The translations under genes and the position numbers were made by a program. Under the pieces are notes generated by a model. It made no database searches. It had not been told where the DNA came from and saw only the letters and a program-made list of their open reading frames with translations. 64,000 nt of DNA from Saksenaea vasiformis B4078 (Eukaryota; Mucoromycota; Mucoromycetes; Mucorales; Saksenaeaceae), in the NCBI GenBank assembly GCA_000697055.1, contig JNDT01001338.1, positions 1-64,000 of the forward strand. Direction: 5' to 3'. This document shows, in pieces, positions 34,054 to 46,000 of this stretch. Position 1 is the stretch's first letter. The number at the start of each line of letters is the position of its first letter.

Positions 34054-35537
34054 ATGACGCTTTCCAGCCATCCCACTATTTATATTCCTTCTCATCGTGA
34101 GACACCATCTTTTTTAAAAAAGTGGATCAAGAAGAAACCTGCTCCAGACAATATGCATCCATGGTTACTATCAGATCCTGAACCACTTCCCTGGCCCTGC
34201 CCAAAACAAATGCGATCCTCACAATCCTTATCAACGTTTCGTCGGCCTTCCGCTCCCAGCACGAAAGGCCACCGATTGATGCCTCCCTCACCCTTAAGTT
34301 CATCTATTCACACCATGTCAACTCTTTCCTCCGGCATCTCCCTTCCATCATCGCCTTCTGTAACACCAGGTCTGCTTCCTCGCAGTAGTGATCCGCGATT
34401 GCAGACATCCGCAATCATCCACTCTGTGTCGTCACACTCAAAATTGTCTTGTTCCACAAAGTCCTCTTCTACACTGTCCGTCAGTGCGGATGCAGCTCAT
34501 GCATTAAAGTTGCTTCCACCGTGCGAACTCAACCAATCACGGTCAGAAAAACAGGTGCAGGCGCCTAAAAGTAACAAGTACGATATCAAAGAGTGGCCCG
34601 TTGTGCTTTCACAGGACGAAGATGAACAAGACCGTACGGTGGCACAGCATTATATCCTACGAACAGCGTTTGGCGGTGATTTTTCTGCTCCAATGCGGCA
34701 AGCACTTGAGAAAGGCTGCGTCGTCTTGGACGTTGGTTGTGGTCCAGGCACCTGGACAATGGAAATGAGCACAGCGTTTCCAAATTCAACGTTTATCGGC
34801 ATCGATCAGCATGGCTTCTTTCCTCGCGAAATCAAGCCAAAGAATTGCCATTTCCGGTCATGTAATGTAACGCGGCTGCCACTGCCTTTCCCAGACAACA
34901 GCGTGGATTACATTTTCCAACGCGATCTAAATTGGGGTCTTCTCGCCTCCATGTGGAGCCCGCTGGTCAAAGAATATTTTCGAATCCTGAAGCCTGGAGG
35001 CTGGGTCGAAGTGATGGAAGCAGTAAGTCTTATTTTTTTTTGACTCCTGTGACACAGTGATGCTTAATTTTCTTTTGAAGGATCTTGAAACTCAGAGCAG
35101 CCAAAAAAATGAATGTTTCATGAATGACAAGTGTAAGTAACATGTTACTCTGCAGTTGGGTTTATAACTAAAGGACGTATATAGTACTTTATGGTCTGAC
35201 CTTGCGTCAACAAGATCCATTTGTGGCTCGCCAGCTCTCGACTATTCTCGCAACAAACGGATTTCGCCGTGTCCAAAGTCGCTTCCAGTCCCTGCCACTG
35301 GGTTGGGGGACAAACCATGCAGCAGCAGGAAGCACGGCAAAATGTTCAGCCTTTGCGACGGGTGTAGCCAGTCAGTATTTCTTCTTGTTGCGGTCGCTAC
35401 AAACTTGGCTTGCCAAGGTAGCCAATATGAGCAACGAGAAATATGATGCTTATATTACCAATTTACCAAACGAATGGAAATCTGCCGAAACGTACATGAA
35501 CTGGCATTGTGCAACGGCGCAGAAACCACGCAAATAA
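34054..35537 (+). CDS. SAM-dependent class I methyltransferase
   Basis: Exons: 34054-35022, 35081-35132 and 35185-35537; phases match; 457 residues. The first about 175 residues are a Ser/Pro/Thr-rich low-complexity leader. The Rossmann methyltransferase domain begins near residue 190: YDIKEWPV, HYILRTAFGGDFSAP, and motif I VLDVGCGPGTWTMEMS (D226). Then come FIGIDQHGFFP (acidic residue binding the ribose), LPLPFPDNSVDYIFQRDL (motif IV region) and EYFRILKPGGWVEVME (motif VI). This arrangement is typical of the fungal UbiE/LaeA-like group, whose substrates are mostly unknown. The frame is open upstream through the CA repeat but without another ATG. I cannot name the substrate. Confidence 0.9.
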
Positions 35538-37825
35538 GTCTCCTCGTTTTATTTTTTATTTTTTATTTTCTTATTCTCCTCAAAAGTTACTTCGTCTCCT
35601 CAATGTAATTCTAGCTAACGCTGTGTCCCCCATCTCTATTGTATAAAATGACGCCATTTCTCCTTTTTATATATTTATATATTTCTTGTTCCGGAATCCT
35701 TGTGTTGGTTTTCTTACTATAATGAAAAAAAGGAAACGGTGTATCTATCATTGCGGGACGTTTAACGTTTTACTTTCAGCCGTCCCAGGACACCTAAAAA
35801 CTTTTCAGGGTTATCCGCTCTGAACCCTATACGAAAATAATCCATCGTGACCATCTTTGTGTGTGCTGTTGGCATGTGAGAGCGGCTGGAACTCTGGATC
35901 CCATAAACACCGCAGAAAAACATAAATCCATGCATCCAGAACTGATGTCGCTGGCGGTAACAAGCAATCATATTGCCGCATCCTAGTGGATTCGATACAC
36001 GATCCGTGTAACCAATAGCTTATTATGGATCTGCAGTGGCGGAGGGACGCCTTGGAGATTTGCAGCCAATCTTCAACCTGGGGAAGCTGTGGCAAGGAAA
36101 GTTGTAAAATCTATGCTGAAAACCCGCATTTTGGAGATACAGTTGTATCGTCCAAGTACTACTTGGACTTGACACCGCACCAGTGTTGCGTCGAGTAACA
36201 GTAGCCTTTTGCGTAGAGGAGCTGATGCTTTTACATAAAAAATCAGAGGTTTGTTGCGCTGATTCGTTGTAACAGGCTTCCCCAACTCGCCGATTGGAGT
36301 ACTCTAGATAGACGTAGTTAAAGAGGCGCAATAATTTCTTTTTTTTTTTCTTCGACTCACATTTCCTACACGAAATGAACACGGTAAGTACTGGGTTGAC
36401 TACATGCAGGATTATTTGTGCTTATTCATCTATAAGTTTAGGCTCGTGGTATAAAACCGTGAAACTTGCCACTCGCTGACGCCATCAACCACAACTGCCG
36501 ATCACACCAATATAGCATCCTCCCTCCACGTGGGAATATTCCTGGGGTAAGTAAACTTGACATTCAAGTTCTATTCCATTTACTAGCGACGAATGTATTT
36601 TACGTTACTCTACTCTAAATTTCGCGTCTAACGAGGGGCAGAATTGATGCAAGCGGCGTGTGAGCTTGTTGCCACTTTATGTGTTAATGGCCATCTTTTC
36701 GATCCCTTTCTTCACAAAGTCTATACAGATTAGCGTAAAAGGTCGGTGAGAGAGTAGGATTATACTGCGACTATGAGCGGCGTTATTTCGATATGTCCGC
36801 TCTGAGTTGGTCTTAATAACGAATAGAGAAAAGAATAATGGAAGCCATGAGAGGGCGTTACTGCAGGGAAAGCAGATACAGTACCTTGGTCACGGAGAGT
36901 ATAAAGAAAAGAAGTTGAATGGAGGGAAAGGGAAGAAAACGAAGTTAGAGGGAATTCATTCAGCTGATGATGATCTGAGTTGGCGTAGGGGAGATGATTT
37001 CTTCGGGAGCATGGTACAAATAGTCGATCTGGGGGAGTGACGCACAGAGAACGGGTCAAGCTGTTTGCCCGTGCGTTTGGCGTTGGCAGTGAGGTTTGGT
37101 CGTGGGTATCTGGTTGAATACGAAGGAGATAGGGTCAATGGACGATGCTTGGGACTTGTAGTCGAATATTTTCAGCACGACGGTGCTTTGAGCCTTTTTC
37201 GCCTGATTTTTCTGATCCCTTTACTGACAAATGTTTTATGTCTACCAAAAACCTCCAGGTTTATGCATTAGTCAATGCATGAACGTACAGCTGAAAACTT
37301 TTGCAGACATGGCCAAGTTCCGCACAACGGTGATATAGTTGCAGATTAGCCAGGATTTCTCAAAGCTTTTTCAATGTTCCAATTTTTTTTTTGGCATTAG
37401 AGATTCAATTCTAAACGAAGGCAGGGTCTTTATAGTGCGTCCTCGGATACCTATTCACCGCAGATGACATTAACAATTCATATAGCGTATACACCAGCAC
37501 AAAGACAACTTTTGATTGTTCGCTAGTTAAAGAAAGAAAGGCGAGGTCGTCTATTGCATTTGAATAGCAAACTATGACTCCAGAAAGATGGATAAAACCA
37601 ACGCAATCATTCCCCATATTGTCCCAGTTTAGCCTGGGACGCATCATATTGGGTCGTGATACGAACGTAGCAAGGGATGTCACACTGAACGAAGATTCCG
37701 TAGTGACCTACGCAAAAGGAAATCTACCCGCGCCGTTCAGCTCCCATCACATGAGAGCATACAAACTGTGTACGCGTTCCGGGCATGTGCGAGGCCCGGA
37801 AGAACAATGCCCGAGTAAGACAGCT
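35538..37825. other. Intergenic, with a repeat fragment
   Basis: The methyltransferase 3' end is followed by AT-rich sequence. Segment 36,140-36,480 resembles 41,490-41,720: a shared order of near-identical words, e.g. TTGACACC, TTTTGCG/TTTGCG, then GGTATAAAA/GGTTATAAAA. It is thus a third, partial copy of the repeat described to the right. No gene is called. Confidence 0.4.
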
Positions 37826-38179
37826 GTGGAGATCTGAAGCACAAACAGAGAAGGATAAATCACTGCAATATATTTCTAAAAAGAAAAGAGAAGAAACCGT
37901 GGCGCTGGATAATCCTAGCTGGAAGATAAAAGGATATAAGACGTGAAAGTGAACAAAAAGAAAATGAATCAAACGATGCAATCCCATATATGGACAATAT
38001 AGAAAAAGGGAAGGCTACAAAATGAGTGATGATGATGGGTGCTCGCTCCGCACAATGCTACGCTTTACCTTCATCTCAATCGAGACGGGAAAAAGGCTGC
38101 ACAAGACTTTCTCTCTATCTGCCTCCACTAACGATTGAAGAAACTGGTCGCATCTCTCTAGAGATCGTCTGTAGCTGTG

Positions 38180-38250
38180 AAAGCCACTATAAAACCGTAC
38201 GTATTATACTCAGTCTCAAAGGAAGCTTAAGCATGGTCAAACTAGAATCC
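38180..38250 (-). other. Possible conserved short exon, copy A
   Basis: On the minus strand, after an acceptor-like TATTATTAG, the frame reads SSLTMLKLPLRLSIIR. Copy B (43,440-43,505) reads SSLTMSKLPLRLSIIR. Within KLPLRLSIIR and the next codon three of four nucleotide differences are synonymous, which suggests past coding selection. An upstream segment ending MSED/MSEV plus KK and a GTAAGAG donor is also shared. No complete gene can be built. Confidence 0.35.
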
Positions 38251-39599
38251 CTAATAATAGCAAGCGTAAAAGAAGAGTGGGGGGGGAGTTCATTAAACTT
38301 CCATGTCATCCAGTACCAGTCGATGAAGACACAGTTACCTTCGCTCTTACTTTTCTTTTTATCTTCGGACATCCGGCACCCATTCTCCGCATCCAACAAG
38401 CACGGCACTGCATTGGATTCTACCGCACCTACGATGATTACATCTTGGAGCACGCGCATTCAACACTCTTCAGCGAGTAGTAGTTGATTTCAACGGGCTC
38501 ATCATAGACGACAGATGAATGAAGATGATAGAGGAAACAAGATGACTTGGTTAGTTTTACGCTTGCCACAGTCCTCCAAAAGTATTATTGTTCATTTACA
38601 GTATCTCGTAAAGGATTATTTTGTGTGGTATATGTTGACCGTCGTAATGCCCATCCTATAGAATTGTGTTCCATAACAGGAAAGATCGGGGATTAATCGT
38701 GTTTCCATATACAGTGAACTTCTCCACTGGAACACCAACTGAACCTTTTCATCTATAACTTAGACTTATCACCGAGTTCAGTACAAAAAGGTAGCACTGT
38801 GTCATCACAGTAATTGATCCATTCTATAATCTACACCTAATACCGAGAAGAACGTTCACTAATTCTTATTTCCGCTAAAAGACTGAATCATATAAATAGG
38901 CAGACAATCTAACTGAAATAAAGACATCCAACAGTCTCAAAGGATTCTATCCGTCTACTGTTCCAATTAACTTACCCATACAACATTTTGGAAACTTGTG
39001 GGAACGTTACACACAAGATTGTGTGATTTGTCAAATATGCCGCTAGTTTCCACCCCTTACCTTGTCATGTAGGTATTGTTACACTTTCAGTTGATTGGTC
39101 CGCGGTCTTTGTAAAAGGAGATCTTTGCTCAAGAACTCTTGGATTTTCTGACAAACTCTTTATAAACGATCTCTAGAGATTGTGTCGTCAGTTAGACCGG
39201 ACCCTGCCCTGTGCAGCTTCATGCAAGCAAGCACAAAATAATGGAAATACAAAACTTCCACCGATCCTGGCATCCCTGCGTTGTGTCAAAAGTGCACGGA
39301 GAGTTGCTTCTAGGCAGAAACTGGTACCCTTACTAGCTTTAGCAATTAAGGCTAGGATCGAGGTGTCAGACGCGCATTACATCTGATATGACAAGTTCAG
39401 TCAATTTGCCATCTGAATTTGCATTTCGCACATCCAAACACGATGAAAGAAAAAAGAAAAAAGGGGGATTTCTGTGCAATAGAAGATGCAACAAAATAAA
39501 ACTTCCCAAAAATACAAAGAGAAATGAAACGAGCAACAGCTTGATGTGCATAGTATCACCGAATGGGAAAGAGAACAGGTCACATACTTGGTTCTTCTA

Positions 39600-39902
39600 A
39601 CTACCGTAGGCACCGCTCCGGGCGGAAGTTGCTTGCATCTCATAGAATTTGGTCAATTTGACGGATCTGGTCGAATTGGTTCCCTTAGGTGCTGACTCGC
39701 TAGAATGATCTGCAAACCTTTTATGCGGCGCTGTGTGGACAGCGTGCATTAACTGTGAAGCGAAAGTTCTCTTTCCCGGTGATACACATGCAGGCATTTC
39801 GATTCGATTAACAATGCAGAGCAATGCTTGCTTACTAATACCAATTTTACAGTAGTCTCCTCTTCTTCTTGAACCAGTTGTTAAAGATGCTATATAGTTC
39901 AT
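39600..39902 (-). CDS. Hypothetical 100-codon ORF in copy A (disrupted in copy B)
   Basis: ATG at 39,902 opens a 100-residue frame (MNYIASLTTGSRRRGDYCKI, with MPACVSPGKRTFASQLMHAV further on). The matching region of copy B (about 44,510-44,790) has frame-changing differences and only the MHAVYSRRMKIAD part remains open in another frame. It may be a former gene or a chance frame. No family was recognised. Confidence 0.25.
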
Positions 39903-40223
39903 TTTATTTAAATAGGGAAAATTGGTTTACGGTAGTTAATCACAAATATTTTACGCAGGCGGATAAAAACAAGAAGAATTCATAGTCAGTATAGTCGTAC
40001 GAATATAAAAAAAAAACAATAATAACAAAAAGGTGGGCATAAAAAGAGAGATAGTAAAAGAAAAAGATACATAAAGAGAGGTCAATTGGGTTAAGAAAAG
40101 AAGAATAAAAAAGGCAAAAAGGATGGGCATATTCGTTAAAGGAAAAGGCATAGAAATAAAAATAAGTTACGTTTTTCAACAGTGGAGCATAAGGGAATAG
40201 GATTACAGAATGGAATAGCAGTT

Positions 40224-40689
40224 CTAAAATAGCGATGGGAGGTTATTATACAAAGCAATTTCTTTTTTCTTTACGTCCATCGCAAGTTGCGAGAGATGGT
40301 GTCGCAACTCCATCTCCTCTTCTCTTTTCAGGTGCTTCGGCAATACGTCCATGGCCATGCGAAACGCTTCACAGGCTCCGGAAGCTGCCAAAAAGTCGGA
40401 AGCGTAGTACTTTGTTCCAAAGGAACGCTCAGCATGGCCGATCTACAAGTACATCCTGTTATGTTTGAACAGAAGGGACTTACTTGCATGTTCTTACCTC
40501 CTCGCAAACTAGCTTGTACAGATTGATTATCTTTCGCCTTGTCCTTTCAGCCTCGGATAATTCCTCACGTTGTACCCAGCCCAAAATCATAATATCTGGC
40601 TTGTTTTGAAGACATCTGCATGGACAGCTCGCTGGGCATTGCGATGGGGGTGATAGCAACTTAGCGATAGTAGATGACAAGCGACCCAT
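40224..40689 (-). CDS. Unrecognised 136-residue protein, paralogue A
   Basis: Two exons (minus): 40498-40689 (64 codons) and 40224-40442 (72 codons plus stop), separated by a 55-nt intron with GTAAGA donor and TAG acceptor. The N-terminal part is MGRLSSTIAKLLSPPSQ followed by a Cys cluster CPASCPCRC. The rest looks helical: REELSEAERTRRKIINLYK, RSFGTKYYASDFLAAS, AFRMAMDVLPKHLKREEEME, LSQLAMDVKKKEIALYNNL. No signal peptide or membrane segment. Paralogue B has the same exon lengths, intron position and protein length with mostly conservative changes. That is the main evidence that this is a real gene. I do not recognise the family. Confidence 0.7.
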
Positions 40690-43081
40690 GAAGACAAGCG
40701 ATGAGAAACAGGAAGACAGAGAAAGATGTTTTTATGCGAGGGCCAGAAAAGAGAACTTTTCTCGTCACGATATCCATTGTCACTCGCTCGGGAAAGTCTC
40801 CCAATCCACCTTGCGGTTGGAAAATCGGCACAGACACGCGCGAAGGATTGCAACCATCCTTCCATGCGGGAAAAAAAACATGTTACACGCGATACCAAAG
40901 TATTGCAACCACATTCATCCTTCGAGACAAATTTGCTATCTCATGGCATCTTCAAAAAAAAAGCGCTATATTTATTTTCTAATACGGAAAAACGTTGAGA
41001 ATAAAAAATGTATTCTATTTTGGTACCTCTCTCACGAAGAAAAGCTATTTGTACCTTTGGAAATTTCAACATATAGTGGATGACGACTGACAATGTAGTC
41101 GGATGCCTCCGTGTTTCGCCACTCGTGTTACATGCTTGCGCTCAATGTTTCTCCTGAAGGTCAGGAATCTGGATTCTTAGAGCAACCAGACCGAAAACTT
41201 CTGGATGTGGATGAATTCATCATGACTGTATAATAATAGAAAGTTTAGTTACTTGTAAAGGTGATTATGAAGCAGACTTAAGGGCTTATAACAAAGGCTC
41301 CACCGTCACCAAGTGCAAAAGGGAAAAAAAAATGAGGACAGTGCGATTAGTGAGGCTGAAAAAGGTCACACAGTCATTGTTTACAAGTTTTCATTTCATG
41401 CTCGTTGTCGATCAGAACAAGGATTTTGTGATATTTAATGCCAATGACACGTGAAGAAATACTAGACTTTGAAGAAACATTTGAGTTATCCAAATATTAC
41501 TTTGCGTTGACACCACTTCAATGCTGCAGTGAGCAGCAGTAGATCTTTGCGCAGAGAAGCAGATACCTTCACTTATAAATCGAAGTTATATTGAGCTGGT
41601 GCATTGTACTCGGTTTCCCGATGCACCAATCGGAACACGCAAAGTACGTATCGGGTTTGACTACACACGCAGAAACTTGTGTCTTTTGATTGATTGTCTA
41701 GACTACTGGTTATAAAACAAGAATCTAATCGCTCGCAAAACCGTGCACAACTATTCTTACCATCACCAAAATGGTGCAGGGTGTGGCGCTCGCAAATGTC
41801 TGGGATTATCCTTCGGGGCATCCAAATATTATTCCATTTATTAACCATGAACAAATTTTTATGCTGTCTATATGAATTTCGCATCCATTGGCGGCCCCCG
41901 TTAATGGAAGTAGTGTATGAATTTGTTTACCAACCTATGTATTAACGAACTCGTATTTGATTCTTTGTTACCATAAAACTGGTTCCGCCTGGATCCTGAA
42001 TTTATATAGAATAGCGTAAAACTCTGCACAGTAAGCGATAGAAAACAGGTTAAGACAAAACAAGAAAAGTTTTGGTCTGTGGGTTATCCTAAATATGGGC
42101 GAATAGAACAAGACGCTGGAAACTGAGCACCATAATTGTCCAGACGGTCGTTGCTGTGTAACCATAGAGCGATCGTGCAGAAAAGAATTCACCTTTGCTC
42201 GTGATTATGGACAACATCACCGTCTAAACTTTTATCAATGAGAACAGCGTTCAATCTTCATCAGAAGTAAGACTAGATGAATACGTTTCTCAGCGTTGAG
42301 TTTATTTAACGATCATAAATGCGGTTTTTTTCGGCATGCTAGCTCCCATCCTACCGACCAAGGATAAGAACCTTAAAATGGCTTTGGTAAACAGAATCGC
42401 TACAGGTAGAAAAGTTCGCGCGCCATTCACCGCACTGGATGCAGCTATCATTTATGTGGTACTGATCCAGGGGTTTGTACTTCACAAAAGGCTGATCCAC
42501 AAGATAGAAACCGCAGTTCCGCTTATCATGTTATCTCCATCCAACAGTAGTGGACTTTGAGTGAGCACCAAATAAATATTATGTGGCGTTCAAGCGAATA
42601 GCTTTGCCGCTGGGAAGTGATGCATCTTAAGCGCTGGGACATAGAGTGTTTTGCCATTAATCCAAGGAATACAGCACTTCGCGCCTGGGTAACCTCAGTC
42701 TTACATTAAAGTGCTTCTGCGACGGTCTTTCTGTATACTTTCGAAAGCAGTAAAGATATCTCAAGATAAGGAAAATGTTCCGTTGAATCAAGAACATCAT
42801 TTTTGCATTGAGGTACTCCAGTAACGGATTTCCGGTATCCCGTCGGAAGCAGTAAGAATATCTCACGATCAGGTGGGTGTTCCATGGAAGCAATAACACC
42901 GCTTTTGCACTGATGTAGTTCAGTGATAATTTCTCCGGGACCTCTCGGAAGGAGTAAAATTGTCTCGAGATAAGGAAGGTCTCATCCAGAATGATCCGTA
43001 TTTAAAGGGACGCATGAATCATTTTGAAATTCTTTGGCTCTTTTTCAAAAAGATATCCTCGGTAAGGATGTCGATTTATAT
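40690..43081. other. Gene-free part of copy A and the junction to copy B
   Basis: Several short frames, none with coding support. The 42,336-42,560 frame (74 codons, +) is not open in copy B. Bases 42,570-42,700 resemble 46,395-46,520, so a third partial unit sits at the junction. Confidence 0.4.
42720..42985. repeat. Imperfect tandem repeat of about 105 bp
   Basis: Two full units and a partial third unit. Each has the order GGAAGCAGTAA, then ATATCTCA, then GATAAGG/GATCAGG, then GTTCCNTNGAA, then TTTTGCA. Related sequence recurs at 57,030-57,130. Confidence 0.65.
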
Positions 43082-46000
43082 TCGAGATCTGAAGTACAAA
43101 CAGAGCGCATAAATCAATGCAACCTATTCTAAAAAGAAAGAAAAAGTTAACATGGAAACGGAATAATTCTAGGTGGAAGATAAAATGCTATAAGACGCAA
43201 AAGTGAACAACATGGAAGCCAAATCAAATGATGTAATCCCATATATAGAAGATACAGACAAAGGAAAGGCTACAAACTGAGTGGTGATGGACGCTGCAAC
43301 CGTTTAATGCTATGATTTTCTCTCATCTCAGTCGAGAGAAGAGAGAAGCTGCACGGTCTTTGGTTCTATCTGTCTCCACTGATGATTGAAGAAACTGGTT
43401 GCACTCCTATAAAGGTTGTCTGTAGCTGTGCAAGTTGCCTAAACCCGCACGTATAATACTCAGTCGCAGAGGAAGCTTGGACATGGTCAAACTAGAATTC
43501 CTAACAATAATAGACTTAAAAGAAGGGAGGGAAGCCTTTGAAATTCTATCTCCTGCAGCACCGATCGAATAAAGATTACTTAGCTTTGCTCTTACCTTTT
43601 TAACTTCGGACATCTCGGACCTATTCTCTGCACCTAGCAATCACGGCAATGGACTGGACTCTATCGCATCAACAGCAAGTATATCTTAGAGAACGCACAT
43701 TCAACGCTCTTCAGCGGGTAGTCGTTGATTTCAATGAGCTTATTATAGAGATCGGAACAATAAAAAGGCTAGAGGAAACAAGATCACTTGGGTAGTTGTC
43801 CGCTTGCCACAGTCCAGCGAAGCTGTCATTGTTAACTTGTACCATCTCGCAAAAAGCTATTTCACAGCGGCTGTGGGAACGTTACACCAAGATTCATCCT
43901 TTTCTTTTTGTTCAAATTTGTCGCCCCTCTACGTTGCCACATAGGTATTACTACGACTGCAGTTAAGCTGTCCATGGCTTTTGTATAAAAGAGATCGTTT
44001 GCTCAAGACGTTTTGAGATTTCCGATAAGCTCTTTATAAGCGATCTCTATAAATTGTGCTTTTTCTTTACATCCGGTCTCTTGCCTGTATATGCATGCAT
44101 GCAAGCATAGAGCTTGTCTGCGCATCACTGCGTTGGTACCGAGCGTGCATCGATCAGGTCTCGACAGAACATGCGACAGTACCCTTGAAACATTATCCAT
44201 GGGCTAAGATCGAGACCTCAGACACGCATTGCAGTTGAAATAGTATCCACGGTTTATCCGCAATTGCGCTTAATTGTTCAGCTGTGAACGTTTCGCCATC
44301 TGAACCTGCGTTCCACCAATCCAAAGATAACACCGAAAAAAAAGGGGGTGCGCAATGGAAGATGCAACAACAAAAAACAAACTTTTTTAAAATACAAAGA
44401 GAAATGAAAAGGGACTCGCAGTTTGATGCACATGGCATCCCGGGCGGAAGAAGGCCAGATTACTGACAAAACATGGTTGGTGCCTCTAATTAGTATAGGA
44501 ATAATTCTGGGGGGAATTTCCTGACAACATAGAATCTCGTCAGTTGATGGATCAAACGGAATAGAGTCCACCAAGCGCGTTTCGTGGATGGGATCTGCAA
44601 TTTTCATGCGGCGACTGTAGACAGCATGCATTTACCGCAAAATCAAAGTTCTCTTCCCCGGAGGTACACGCAAGCATCCCGATTTAGTAACTATGGTAAT
44701 GCACAGTAAAATGTTTGCTTTCTGATACCCACTTTACGATAGCCCATCTCCTCTTCTTGAACGATCATCAAAGCAATCGTTGAAGATGCAATGTAGTTCA
44801 GTTTTATTTAAATAGAAAAATCGATTTATGGTGGTCATCATTAAAACCGTCCATGCAGCCAGGCCAAGCAGTAGGCAATCATAAGCAGAGTAATCATAAA
44901 AATACAAAGAAAAGGGCAAATGGAAATAAAAAAACGTAACATAAAATGGGAGATAGTGAAAAGAAAAGTACATAGAGATAGGTCGATTGGTTTGGCGGAG
45001 AAGAAAAGAAGAAAAAAAAAGGCAAGACGATGGGCATATTTATCAAAGGAGAGGGCGTCTAAATAAAAATAAATTACGTTTTTCAAAAGCAAAGCATAAA
45101 GGATGTCAGTAAGGAAATAGGATTATAAAATAGAATATGCAGGTTAAAGAAATGACGGCAGGTTGCTATACAAAGCAATTTCTTTTTTCTTTACGTCCAT
45201 CGCCAGTTGTGAAAGATGATACCGCAACTCCATCTCCTCTTCTCTTTTCAGGTGCTTCGGCAATACGTCCATGGCCACGCGAAACGCTTCACAGGCTCTG
45301 GAAGCTGCCAAAAAGTCGGAAGCGTAGTACTTTGTTCCAAAGGAACGCTCAGTGTGGTCGTACTAAAGTTTATGAGGTTAAATTTGGACAGAAGCGACTT
45401 ACTTGGATGTTCTTACCTCCTCCCGAACCAGCTTGTACAGATTGATTATCTTTCGCCTTGTCTTTTCAGCCTCGGATAATTCCTCACGTTGTATCCACCC
45501 GGAAACCGTATTATTTGGTCCAGTTTGAAGACATCTGCATGGGCAGCTCACTGAGCATTGCGATGGGGGTGATAGCAACTTGACGATAGCTGATGACAAG
45601 CGAGCCATGAAGACAAGCGATGAGAAAAAGGAAGACAGAGAATGATATTTTCTATTTTATTTTATTTCTTTTTTTTTTTTTTGCGGAAGCGGGAAAAGAA
45701 ACTTTGTCGTCACGTATCCATTGTCGATGCTGTAAGCGCCCGTTCTGTGCAGAAAAAAAAATCGGCTACACGCGACGCCAAGGAACCTGCATTGCATTCA
45801 AACTTTTTTTTGATAACAACTCTAAAGATCTGTCACTATGCCTTGTTTTCTAGTATGGAAAAACATTTAGAATAAAAATGTATCCTATTCTGATGCTTCT
45901 GTCACAGAGAAAAGCTCTTTGCACGTTTGAAAGTTTTCAGATATAGCGTCTGACGCCGAGCAACGTGGCTGGATCTGTCTATGTTTCAGCCATTACTACA

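Larger units (their letters stand above)
37826..42560. repeat. Copy A of a diverged tandem segmental duplication
   Basis: Begins at GATCTGAAGCACAAACAGAG. Aligns in order with 43,082-47,170: the left end, GGAAGCTTAAGCATGGTCAAACTAG, the 136-residue gene region, the TATAAAACAAG region, and the right end around GGCTTTGGTAAACAG. Non-coding parts are diverged with many small indels; the gene exons are nearly identical. Boundaries are approximate. Confidence 0.75.

Noticed and set aside
40235..40468. Plus-strand ORF similar in both duplicated units (also at 45,137-45,445)
   Set aside because: Its conservation is explained by the minus-strand two-exon gene on the opposite strand.
42336..42560. 74-codon ORF at the right end of copy A
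   Set aside because: The matching place in copy B is broken by frame changes; no motif.
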